Source of the DNA: Apus apus
Taxonomy: Eukaryota > Chordata > Aves > Apodiformes > Apodidae
Direction: 5' to 3'
DNA: 64,000 nt
Assembly (NCBI RefSeq): GCF_020740795.1
Contig: NC_067282.1
Coordinates: forward strand, 171,150,274-171,214,273
Shown: piece after piece, positions 26,199-38,150 of the stretch
Layout: each line of letters starts with the position of its first letter
Position numbering within the stretch: the stretch's first letter is position 1
Translations under genes and position numbers: made by a program
The notes under the pieces: model-generated
Database searches by the model: none
Told to the model about the DNA's origin: nothing
What the model saw: only the letters and a program-made list of their open reading frames with translations

Positions 26199-28569
26199 TA
26201 ACCAAATGTGCCTTCTCCTTCAAGCAGATGAGTACTGCATTCTAGAAAGCTGATGGTCTCTCTCATTCAATTCCTGCTTCCTACAGCTCTTGGAATCCAC
26301 TTGAAAATAACAGAAGGGATGCAGGGATAGAAACAGCAAAGGATGAAGACTTTCAAAGTGCTGGTGCTAAAACTAGGCTTCGAGATTTATAATTCAAGCA
26401 CACACAGAATTGGAGTAATCATCAGAGGTAATGACACTCCCTGCTCACAGAGCACTCAAAAGAAAGTCTTGAGTGCTCAGTATCTCTGAAAAATGAAGCT
26501 AACATCAAGCAAGTGCCATGGTTGGAAAGTTGCAACCATTGTGTCAAATTTTCTGTCTCCTGTTCCCCTCCTGCACTGGAGAGCTTGGCAAGATACAAAA
26601 TCAACCTCAGACTCCTTCCTTATGCAAATCTATGAACTGGCATGGATAAGCCACATTAGGTAAAGTATTCTTATTAATCCTTTCCTTGCAGAATAATAAC
26701 AAAGAACAGAATACCTGATATACTGCTTTTCAGAAACATAAGTGATGTTCACTCTTAGAGAAGTACTCCACCAAACTTCAAAGATTATTAACATTCATAG
26801 AATCTTAGTATCAAAAGGATGGTAGACTTGGTAAAGCAAAAGAGCACAGAAAACCAGGATACTTTGAACAGGAATGCAAAAGAAACAAATGAAAGTGGAA
26901 GGAGTCAGCTGATGGAATAGCCTTCATCTTATAAATGCATTTTTATTCTGGTTTTGCTAAACTACTCATCTTCTGTTTTCACACAGGTGGCAAATGTAAT
27001 TTGGATTATAATCTTCAATTAGTAAAAACCAAAAGCCTCTTAAATACTCATCTATCACTACAGCTAATATATTAACATATTTTATTAGTTAAATAATAGT
27101 GTATAAAATGTTACTTGTGACAAAACCCTAAAACTGATGCTAAAAATCAAAGGAATGTAATTACAGATAGGCAGTTTATCAAGAAGAGTTAAACAGTGAG
27201 CTGTCATTTACTTTAAAGAAGTGCAGCTTTGTTAATACTAGTCCATGAAAAGTCACCAAAAAACACAGTATTCTTTATGTTTAATACTGATTTAGTGAAC
27301 AGAATAATTTTGAACAATAAATTCATGCAGAAAAACTAAAATGAGGCCAGTTATTGACGGTACCAATGTTGTCCTTGGTGAAAGGGGATGTACTGGGAAC
27401 AGGAGCAGGCTTTATATTACAATATAAATCAAATGCAGACAGGCCACTTTCAAACATGCTCAGTAAAATTGGTTGCAACGAGGTTAAAAAGTTACACATC
27501 TAGGTGTGGCCCAAAAGCAACTACCAAGTTTAAATGACTATTTGGAAATAATGGTATTTCTGCAACTTCGTATCTGAGACTGTTGTTTGCCTTATATCTT
27601 TCTGATTTGAGATCAACAGAAACAGGAATTACTCTCGTCCTGACTAGGGAGTCAGAATGTCAAGAGTCCTCTTCAGAGAAGCAGGAAATTGTTAAGAAGA
27701 CACTCAAAGCTTTGTTGCCATCCCACAGTCCAAGCCAAAGAGGACACCTCTGGAATTTGTGGTGCTTTTCAATCACAAGAAATTATTGATACACATTTAT
27801 GCTGGTTTTTCAAAGATCCATATACTAGCAGTTCTAGCTTCTTTCTGGCTGCTGCTCTCTTCAACCCTGCATCCCAGCATTGTGCAACCCCAAACATTTA
27901 CATACCAGATAAATCTGAATCTCTTCCAGGCTTGTAATCCCATCTGTAACTGCCACAGCCCCACTCAGGGTCAAAAATCCTGGCCTGGGAACAGGACAAA
28001 CTCCTGTAACAGGCTCTATTAGGAGCTCCTCATGGGGACTGAGATAAAATTAACCAGAGTGCCTATGGCACAGACCTGCAAAATCATATATTCACATATA
28101 TTTGGACATCAGCAGAAGGCAGGTGCTTTTAACTCTAATAGAACAGGACAGGACCCAACTCAAAAGTTCACTGGGCTTTTGTCTGCAAAATCTTACCAAG
28201 TTTGGGTATTGCACAAAAAAAAAAAAAATGCTGTATTACTCACCAGTTTAAGATTCAGAGTTTTGAGATAACAGTTTATCTGCCATCTAGGCAAGCAGCA
28301 ACCTGACTTTGCCACATCCAGAGGACATTACATTTGCAAAGCAGGAGGGAGCAATCAGCCCTTTGGTGAGAAGATGAATCACTGACTGAGAACTCCAGAG
28401 AGGCTTGAAGAAGAGATGAAGTATAAAAATCAGCAACCTCCATGATTCTGAGACTGTCTAACATCCCTGCTGCCTGGGAACACAGAGACCACATCTCTGA
28501 TCACATGCACCAGACAGTAAATATTTGGTTAATAAATAAATTCAGCTTCCTAACTGCAAAACAGGATGG

Positions 28570-29130
28570 CATCATTCTCCACCTCTACTCTGCTCTCCTG
28601 AGACCCCACCTGGAGTACTGTGTCCAGTTCTGGAGCCTCCAACATAAGAAGGACATGGAGTTCTTGGAGTGAGTCCAGAGAAGGGCCATGAGGATGATCA
28701 GAGGGCTGGAGCACCTCTCCTGTGAAGACAGGCTGAGAGAGTTGGGGCTGTTCAGCCTGGAGAAGGGAAGGCTTCAGGGAGACCTTATAGCAGCCTTCCA
28801 GTACCTGAAGGGGCTACAGGGAAGTTGGGGAGGGGCTTTTTACAAAGACATGTAGTGATAGGACAAGGGGTAATGGCTTTAAACGGGAAGAGGGTAGATT
28901 TAGGGTAGACTTTAGGAAGAATTTCTTCACTGTGAAGGTGGTGAAACACTGGAACAGGTTGCCCAGAGAAGCTGTGGATTCTCCTCCCTAGAAGTGTTCA
29001 AGATCAGGTTGGATGGGGTTTTGAACAACTTGGTCTTGTGGGTGTCATCCCTACCCATGGCAAAGGGATTGGAACTAGATGATCTTTAAGGTCTCTTCCA
29101 ACCCAAACCATTCTATCATTCTATGATTTT
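28570..29130 (+). mobile_element. CR1 LINE, ORF2 end and 3' UTR
   Basis: About 560 bases of CR1. The end of ORF2 is visible as HLYSALLRPHLEYCVQFWSL (28576-28640), followed by HKKDMEFLE and a premature stop. The CATGAGGATGATCAGAGGGC segment and the 3' UTR follow, ending in TTCTATCATTCTATGATTTT. It is 5'-truncated and inactive. Confidence 0.93.
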
Positions 29131-32100
29131 GTGACAGGCATTTGAGATTAAACAGCCTAAACCAGATTTTTTTTTTTAGTTTCTGTCACCGATACCTTTA
29201 TTAACCTCTAGAATTTGGTAGTCTACTACAGAGGTTTTAAACATTTATTTTTGTTTGAGCTTATCTTAACATGGTTTGTGCCAGAGGCTTTGCTAGACAA
29301 CTTGGTAAACACCAAGACACATGGGTTCTGCGGTCCTGGCCATGTTTAGTATGGGGGTAGCGAGACAGGCTTCTCAGGACTGGCACACCGGGGCAGCTCA
29401 TGGCCTCCCCGAGGAGTGGCAGGAGACACTGCCATCTAGTTGCATGCTGAAGAACTGGGATGCAGGAGTTTGCATGGATGAAGCACTTTCGAGTGCCTGC
29501 TGTGAGCCAGGTCAGCCTGCTGGCAGGGGACACAGAGAATGTCCCTGATGGCTAAGGGAGGATTGTCCACTCTTCGTGCCAGTGACTGTGAAAACCATGC
29601 ATGAGGATGGGTTAGTGCCCATCTTCAGCTACTAAAGTCTATGCTAGCTCTCAGATGCTTAAATATCTCTGAGCACTTTGCCCTAAGTGATGCAGGAACA
29701 TAAATCCCATTAGCTTAATCTGGAGCTATTGAAAAATTGAAGTCAATTTAATCTGTTCCTAAATCTTGTCTGTGTTTTTAATCAATGTGACAACAGTCTC
29801 CCATCTTCTCCCTCCTTCCAGTACTCGCCAAGAGGCTCCAGCTAAGACTTGTCACAGGAGACTCTTGCACAAACCTGGGATCCTACACAATCAGCTAACG
29901 AACAGGCCTCTCCTCCTGAGAACTCCTACACCTCTTTTGGGCAGATAATGCTCTGCGTGCAGTCCTGTTTACAGTCACCACTCCCACAGAAACAGAACAT
30001 CCAGTGTTTGCCAGACCACCCTGAAATAATCACAAAATCTGTTTGCAAACAAGGCTGAAAGGTTTACTTCATTCAGTAGAGGTAAGGGTTAAGATATTAA
30101 TTTGCAACAGTGGAAACACTTTAAAAAGAAAAGCACAAGATATGAAAATACCAGTTTAGATTATACTAACTGCTCACAATTTCTATATTTACTGCACAAT
30201 ATCCTTTATCTATTTTAGGACTGCAGCTAGCTGGAGACCTAGGCCACATCCCCACCTTGGGCTACCCCAAGGCTATCCTGCTTTTGGGAGCTCTTAGATC
30301 TGCCTGTTTCTGGGAGGGAGGCTCAGAGGTGCAGGGCTGAGCTCTCCTTCCCAGTCTGAAATTCCTCCTTCCCTGTAAGGCCTCCCCTGGAGTTAACTGG
30401 GCACGGGATCACCACACAGTGTGTGTGATATACACACATCCATGGCATTCTCCAGTTAGTTCAACTTCCAGGCCTTAAGCTGACTCTGCTTCTTGCAATC
30501 TTCTGAAAAAAATAGTTGGAATTGCAATGCACACCTTGAGAAACAAGGTCCTCGGGCTGATAACATTCCTTCTGCTCTGAACTTTGAGACCAAACATGAT
30601 GAAACTGGCAGAGGGAGGTTTCAATCAGGAGTCTTCTCATCCCCACATACCTGGCTAGTTTTCTGAGGTCTTCTTCTAAGGACACTGTCATATTCTGCTA
30701 AAAACCCTAAGATAACCTTAAGATTTAGTAGATTTTTTAAACACCCTGTAGCATTGCAATTCCTACTGCCTTCCAAAGCTCCACACATAAAGCCAGCCAG
30801 ACCTGGTAAGACTCAGTCTGTTCATAAATGCAAAAACTAGCAAATCATACTGAAGCTTTGCAGCAAATGCAAAGGGGATGGCTAAATGCTCAGCTCCCAC
30901 TAGCACATTTCCAGAGATGAGACCTCAGAGAGACAACTGCTTGTTCCAGCCAGCAGACAGGGCCTACAGCTCTGATTTTTCCACACCAGATAGGGTTGGG
31001 GAGGCCCAATTCCTCTGTTCAGTCACTTCAAACAAGGAATTAAAGACAAAACTCAGCAGATACCATGATGTATCTATCACCTTGTCTGTCCTTCCATGAC
31101 AGACTTGAGAGTGCTTTTGTACCGCTGACACAGTGACAAAAATCTGATGGACCTGGAGAGTGATGGGCTGTACTGACCACATGTGGCAGTGACAAAACCA
31201 AGGTACCACAAGCAGTTGTGTTTCTTCTTCAGCTCCAGAGGAAAAGGACTACATTTCTGGAACAGAAAACATAAACCTTCTTCTCTGTTTGTGATGTTAG
31301 CAAACTGGGAAAGCTATACCACAAAAAGAAAAAAAAGTGCCCTGTAGATAAAATCCTAGATTGAACATGCCCTGGAAAGCACCTTACAATAATTAATTTA
31401 CATTTTATTTTCCAAAGAGCTAGTCATTTGGCCTTTTATGCTTAGTTGTGTAAGACTACAGCAGTCAGCTGGTATCCCTAGGAATCGCTGAGTGGGACAG
31501 GGGAAGAGCCTGGGACCAAGCCTCTGGCTGGTCCCAGAAGCCAGGCTGGAAGAGGGCAGAGGGATGGACACCAGAGGCTGCCCATCCAGTGCTGGCTGCT
31601 TCTCTCTGCCTTTTCCCACCTGCTGCAGGAGGCCAAGCAGCTGGAGGGGAGCCATGGGGCTGCGCTGAGCCCTGCCTGCAGCAGCGACGTGGCAGCCGAG
31701 TGGCTACGGTGGCAAAACAGGAGCTACAGCCCCTTTTCTCTGACAAACCTGCCCATTGCTGCTCAACCCAAACTACCAACGTAAGCCACTGGAACCAGTA
31801 CATGTTACCGGTCACTTAAAAGCAGCCCAGGTTATCTTTAAATTACATTTTCATATGAAAGCTACAAAACACAGCAGCTCAGAGCACAAGCTGAATTCCT
31901 GACATCCGAGAGAACAGAGACTGAACGGGGACAGGGATGTGGGTGCACAAGCCCCTCAGGCCTGGTTCTCTGTTTGCAGCAACTTCAGAAAGTGCACTGG
32001 AAATCCACCTTTGACACAGTTAAAGAATCTATTATCAGATTTCACATTCAGTAAACACCTGGCTTGGGAACACATGGCTCTGCATACACTTCTGCACCGC

Positions 32101-33970
32101 AAATGTGATGGAAAGTAGTGGAAGAATTTCAGTTCTAAAAGTAAAAAATTGGTCCAAAGTATTCATGCAGTGCCACTGTGTGTCACACCAGTATTTTGGG
32201 AGTTCCACTTGCTCTGACAATTGGCCTCTTTTCAATGTTAAAAGCCTAAAAAAACGGGAAGAAAAACCATCCCAAAGAAAAAAAAAAAAAAGAAAAAAAA
32301 AAAAGAGCTATCTCCCACTTCCCTATGCAAAACCAGTAAAAATACTGCTTTTTGAAAGCGTTTACTCTAGTGCCCTCTATTGCTGAACCCCCAAAACAGC
32401 CAGGACGCAGGTAACACAAATCAGCAATTTATTTTGGTTTTCCTTTAAAAGAAATCTGATCAAAAAGAACTGGAAACAAAAGTATGGTATAGGTCTAGTC
32501 ACCTGTGCTTCTGAGGAGCTGTGAGTTCCTGACCAAAACTGAGTTAATAAACTCCCTCTTCTTCCTGGAATTCATCATGGAAAAGAGATAACACTTTCAG
32601 TTCACGGAGGGGATGGATCATAGAAAAGTGGTCCCGAGAGCTCAGAACAGACCTGAATGACCAGCTTTACCTGGCCACAACATTGGGAGTTAATTCTGAA
32701 TCACTGCTGAAGGATCGATGATCACTCTATTAGGGGAGATAAAAACAGCACTTATATCCTACCAGGACAGAAGCCAGACCTTCAACTGAAAGATCACATG
32801 AAATTTAAAAACTTACTTTCTGCCAGACAAAAGCTCCTCTCTGTTATGTTTAAATGTGAGATGAGAAAAAAATCAAACCCACCAAATTAAATGAAGCTTA
32901 ATACAAAAAATAGTGCTGGTGCAGATCATCTCTAACCCTCAGCACAGCCCAATTCTGAGCATGCTTATGCGTGCTGCCTCCAAGTGCAGTCTGTTTACGT
33001 ATCAGGCTCTAAAGTTACATTATCTCTTTAAAACAGGTAATTCCACACTACTAATTTATTAATGATCCTCTTCACAAATGACCAATCTATGGCTTTTATT
33101 TCAGATGTTATAGGTCATAATTCCCACCCTGACAGTGGACCTCGAAGCAGACCTACTAGAGAGGCACTTAGCTTAACGCACAGAGTTGGTCATCCTCTTC
33201 CTTTTGTCTCCCTATGAGCTTCCAGGGCAGAAAAGGAATGCAGCAGAGAGAAATGGCATCTTCCAACCACTACGCTTAACATTGGCAAAAGAAACAAGAA
33301 ATGAGGCAGCAGAAAAACAAAAAGTAAAATTAAATCTTCCAAAGTACTTCAGAAGAACAAGCCCATGAGAGGCACAGGATGTATTTGCAGTTCCTGGTGA
33401 CACTGACATTTCAGATGCAGTATAGACATCCTTTTTGGTAACCCTCATCCAAGCTGCCATTAGGCCCATGAGATGAAGCTCAGACTAAATAGATTTTTCT
33501 TCTTCTTCTTATCACAGGCTTATGAAAACCCTAACTCTCTGGGCACAAATCAGGATTTTCCTTTGGAAGGGAGGAAGAGTAGGCAAAGGGATTTGTCCTG
33601 TCTCAAAACCGGCATAGCCAAGGAAAAAGGAATTTAGTGAGATGCTACATTCAACAATTAATATCTGAGAAACAGGATGAAATAACACATGGTGCAATTT
33701 GCTAAAGCCACATGACTGGTAAGAGCTGTGAATTATAATCAATACAGTGAAAAATATACCATGGATTATCCAAGCACCAACAGAATGCATCTCTTTTGGA
33801 AAAATACAGACTCACAACTAAGGGAAAAGCTAAACAGTTATTTAATGAATGGAGAGTAACACAGAAAACAAAAATAGTGAGAGAGCTATTAAGTATCCCC
33901 TAGCCTTTACCAGTATTCACTTGAAAAACACAGTAACAGATGGACGGGTTAGAACAAAAATCTATTGAGG

Positions 33971-34316
33971 TGTGAGGGACCAGCTCTCAGGACCTGCATT
34001 TGTGGGAACTGGTGTCAAAACCCCATTGTAACCCCTCCGACAAAGTCTCATTTGCATCCCAAAAATCCTGCCTGAGGGATGGAGACAACAATGACAGCCT
34101 GCATAGGGACTACTGGCCTGCATGTACAAGGGGGCAGGCAGAGCTCCTCTCCAGCTGCCCAGGCTTATTACTCAGTCACTTGCTCATCCTTGTGAAACAA
34201 GGTAACTAGGCCTATAAAACAGGGGGCTGCAGTGCTGGCCTGGGGAGCCTCACTGACACCAACTCTACCGTTTTGGCTGGCCCAACGCTGGATCCAGGAC
34301 TGGTGATTTGCTGTTC

Positions 34317-34396
<80 letters not shown>

Positions 34397-34696
34397 CCTA
34401 CCTACCTACCTACCTACCTACCTACCTACCTACCTACCTACCTATCCTTCTTCTGTTTTCTCTCTCTTTAGGCCTAACTATGATTTTTTTTTCAGGTTGT
34501 GCAGCTTGAACCTCTAAGTATTGTGACTTTTGTGATCTAAATAATCAACCTTTATGATCGTGCAGCCTGAGATAATAATCAAAGTATCAGTATTCCTTCT
34601 ATAATTTTAATTAAACCTAGTATCCAAATACAGACCTTGAGTGACATTTCCAATCAAGGGGTATTGGATGGTCAAGCATTTCCTTGGACCGTGACA
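33971..34696 (+). mobile_element. Solo LTR of an avian endogenous retrovirus
   Basis: A block of about 726 bases starting TGTGAGGGACCAG and ending GGACCGTGACA (TG...CA ends). It contains a TATA-like CCTATAAAAC near 34212, then a CT-rich region expanded into a tetranucleotide array, and an A/T-rich 3' part (CTTTAGGCCTAACTATGA, CAACCTTTATGA, GAGATAATAATCAAAGTATC). This layout resembles avian ERVL-type LTRs. No internal gag, pol or env sequence follows, so it is a solo LTR. No intact target-site duplication was seen (left flank TGAGG, right flank TTTTA). Confidence 0.65.
34317..34444 (+). repeat. Compound microsatellite (TCTA)20-(CCTA)12
   Basis: Twenty perfect copies of TCTA (34317-34396) pass directly into twelve perfect copies of CCTA (34397-34444). 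The array lies inside the LTR at its CT-rich region. It is uninterrupted and therefore likely length-variable. Confidence 0.98.
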
Positions 34697-34774
34697 TTTT
34701 AATCACTCTCCTTAGAAGGGGCAGGTCTGAGACAAAGGGTGGATCCAGCGTAAATCAAGTGAGCCAGAAGTTTT

Positions 34775-35470
34775 ATCTTTTTATTCAATAGCCCTTGATG
34801 TCTCTTTCCTCCATGAATTTATCTAATCCCTTTTTGAATACATTTATGTTCCTAGTCTCCTAAACATCCTGTGTCAGTCAGTTCCACAACTGAATTACAT
34901 ACTGCCTGTGAAAGAGCAGCTTGTTTTAAGCCTCCTGTTTGGCCATTTCATGCTATGAGAAATGGTAACTAACTATGCTGTTTTCAATTCTCCACACTGT
35001 TCATATTAGCACAGAAGCATATTCTCTTGCAGCTGCTGCTTCCCAAGAGGAAAAACCCTGGTCTGTAGGAGTTTACTGATCTCTTTGACAATCCAAAATC
35101 TTCTCTTGTATCTTCAATACTACTGTACCCTTTTCTAAGAGGGCAGGGTGACCAAATTCCTTTATGTGATGTGGGGGCACAGCATGATTTTCTGGGTTTT
35201 CACTTTACTTTTTCCCTAATCATTCCATTTATTTGGTTCCATTTTACCTTGAGCATTGGAAAAAGTCTCTTCAGAGAACCATCCACATAATTCATCCTAT
35301 TTTCCAAGTGATAAGAGCTAAATAAGAAAGCCCTGCAGTCCCTGTTTTCCCCATATTGCTTAGTTCATATTTATCAGCACTGAATTACATTTTAGTGCCT
35401 GGTCACTCAGGAGGATGTGTTTCTTCTGCAGCCTTCAACAATATACTTTAAACTACTTTCATAACATGTT
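34775..35470 (-). mobile_element. Ancient CR1-type LINE fragment, about 700 bp
   Basis: A long collinear match, in reverse orientation, to the turtle/crocodile-type CR1. It runs ATGAATTTATCTAATCCCTTTT, GTCAGTTCCACAACTGAATTAC, TGTTTTAAGCCTCCTG, AGAGGGCAGGGTGACCAAATTCC, TTCAGAGAACCATCCACA, then CATATTTATCAGCACTGAATTAC and GCCTGGTCACTCAGG. It covers the end of the reverse-transcriptase region and the 3' part, with many indels. It directly adjoins the LTR to its left. Confidence 0.72.
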
Positions 35471-37869
35471 AACAGTGACATCTGTACCCATATTCTTTTT
35501 CATTTTGTTAACAAATGGGGTTTTTTTCTTGCAGATTTTGGCATAGGTTCCTCCAGAACTAGCTAAGTGCACTTCTAGGCAAATCACACAAGAAAAATGA
35601 AATATACATACACTTAAAAGTAAGAGAAAGGAAAAGCACATATAGAGCTGGTTTTTAAAAGGAGATTAGAAACTAAAATCATGCTTTCACTACACAAAGG
35701 ATCTTCAAATGGCACACTTCTATTAATAATCTAGGTATCCTTAAATGAACATTTAAGAACTGAATGATGACTAAGAACATCCACATTGAATGGACTGAAA
35801 AGTCCAAAGTAGATTAACAAATATGAACTAAAAGGACTACACCCAGTAGCAATGAAGGCAGAAAACCTGTATGTATGGTCTGATGGTAAAAGGCCATAGT
35901 CTCCTACCTGCTTCCAAACTGCTGCAGTATCCTACCCATCTCCAGCACTATATAAATCATAACCACTAATTAGAAGTTCAGGAAATAAACAGATACAGGA
36001 GTCTCAAAAAGTTGGATCAGAAGCCTTGGTTACCCACCCCCAGCAGGTCCTAGCAAGATGTGACCTTGGGTTGATGGATCCACTCCCCAGAACCACCACC
36101 TGCAGTTATAAGCTCACCTTGTCTGCTACCATGTTAGGCTTAAATATAAATGATTTACATCCAAGCTGGCTTCCACTGAGACAGTGTCCTTCTGCTCCCT
36201 CTCCCAAACACAGCTAATTAATCCCTCAAAGGGTATTATCTTGGAGGCAACTGTCTTGCCCACCCATGTGAGCTTGAACGCTCCAGAGCCACACTTCCCA
36301 CACTCCTTTTACTATCTGTGTTGGGCCAAAAACCTTCTCCATCATTCCCAGAGATGGATGCTCTCCTTCTGAGAACCCCTCTGCAAGCTTTCCAAGCCCT
36401 GGCTTGGCCTGACGTATCCATCAGGCCACAGAGCACAGCTCCTGTGCACAGGGCAGCTGATCCTCAGAAGAGAACTGAGGCCTCAGAAAACTGCAGAGAC
36501 ACCAATTTTTTTATTAAAAACACAGGAGATGTATAGGTGCTCACAGGGCAGCAGTTGCAGGTACCCATGGAGACACAGACCTGACTATAGGGGCTGCAGA
36601 GGTGTGACACACCACTGGCCTAAGGGAGTAGGAGAGGCAGTGGCTTTCACTGGCTGGGTTTTGAGAAGAACACAGAAGTACAGAGATTATCTGCTCATTC
36701 ATTTTCCAGCTATATAGTCTCACAAATGCTAGACATGCTACCTTTCCATACCCAACCTATTCCCAAAATAACCTGCCTCAAGACGTCACATAAGGACACA
36801 AGCAAAGAAGCAACAAAAATGAAAATAAGAAATTAATTCACATGAATTTTAAACTAAGATATTCTAAATTGACATATCACACTAAAATTATGTTCTCCCT
36901 TCCCGTATGTGTTACAGATTTATTTTGTCAGCTGGATATATTTTGGAGAGAGAGTTCAAAGCCTGACTTTTGTCTTTGATCAGGTAAACTTTTATAAGCG
37001 AATTCTTTCAGGAGGGAGCAAATTTAAGGGCTATCACCATACTTCTGTACAGTTTTCTATTTATTTTTAAAAACACATACTCTTACATAAACAGGATTTT
37101 ATAGGGGATGCTTGACTGTTCTCATTTAAAAATCCTTCAAAAATCAATAAAAATACTCTACTGACTGTAACATGAGAGAAGGACTAAAGGGGTAACAACG
37201 CTAGAGCAGAGAAGTTGCAAAAAAAGCCAACCACAGTAAAGGGTAAAACACAACTTCAGGCTGTGTGACAAACAGTTAGTTTAAGATTTTTCCAATAACT
37301 TCTTGCTTTCTGCTCTCTGAAAGAGCCTTCCAGCATACCCAGTAGGACAGCAGCTCAAACTGATGAGAACCCTCCCCAGCCAAGGGCTAAAAATAAAGAT
37401 CTTCATGACCCAGTAGCATTGGCAAGAAACATGACTATACAAAATAACCCACCTCAAACTGACTTAAATTGCTGCATTTATTTACTTATTACAATGGCTT
37501 CAAAGCAAGCAGGGTTTGCCACTGGGGCAGTTTCGTCAAAAAAAAAAAAAATACAGCAAGAATTTATGGTGCTTTTCATGTTTTCCACAGGATATTGTGG
37601 AATGCTTTTCTGAACACATATAAAACCTGGGTTTCTCCTGTATAGGTCTGAAAAATGTAATAAGGGTTTAAATCAATGCAGATCATAAGGTCATCTCTGC
37701 CAGGGGTGAGCACCAGTTGCTTCAGAAGAAACAGTAACAGTTGTGGGATCTAAGCCACAAAATTATCTCAAACTAATATCTAATTGTCAAAAATTAGCTT
37801 AAACCCTGAAGCAAGAAGACTTATGTCTCTTTAAAGCTTTTCTTGTAGCTTCCATTGTCATAATATTGA

Positions 37870-38150
37870 ATATTCTTATTCTTCCAGACCCTCTTTAAAT
37901 CTTGTTACATTCCTGACCTCAGCAGCATCCTCTGGTAATGAGTTCCACAATTTAATTACATGCTGAATAAAAAATAATTTAAACAAATGAATCCTTTTAT
38001 CTGCTTTACATTTATCATCCCTCACCTTCTTTCTCTGCTCTAAAACAGAAGACAGGAGCTGCTTGTCTATTTTGATTTTTTTGATTACTGCTTTCTATAG
38101 TCTTCCCATGGCCCTCTGTGATATTTTTTTTCTAATTCCTTTGTGTTTCA
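37870..38150 (-). mobile_element. Ancient CR1-type LINE fragment
   Basis: The sequence GGTAATGAGTTCCACAATTT, AATTACATGCTGAATAAAAAA and the preceding CCTGACCTCAGCAGCATCC match the reverse complement of an old CR1 family. It resembles the element at 34775 but is a separate insertion or a displaced piece. Divergence is high and the edges are uncertain. Confidence 0.6.

Noticed and set aside
26796..26830. TCATAGAATCTTAG resembling a CR1 terminus
   Set aside because: The following sequence does not continue into CR1, and the match is too short.
31465..31815. A 116-codon minus-strand frame in a locally GC-rich patch
   Set aside because: Composition-driven and low-complexity, with no domain and no donor or acceptor giving a sensible join to RASSF3.
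34273..34517. Tyr/Leu/Ser/Ile repeat protein-like frames
   Set aside because: These are translations of the TCTA/CCTA microsatellite.
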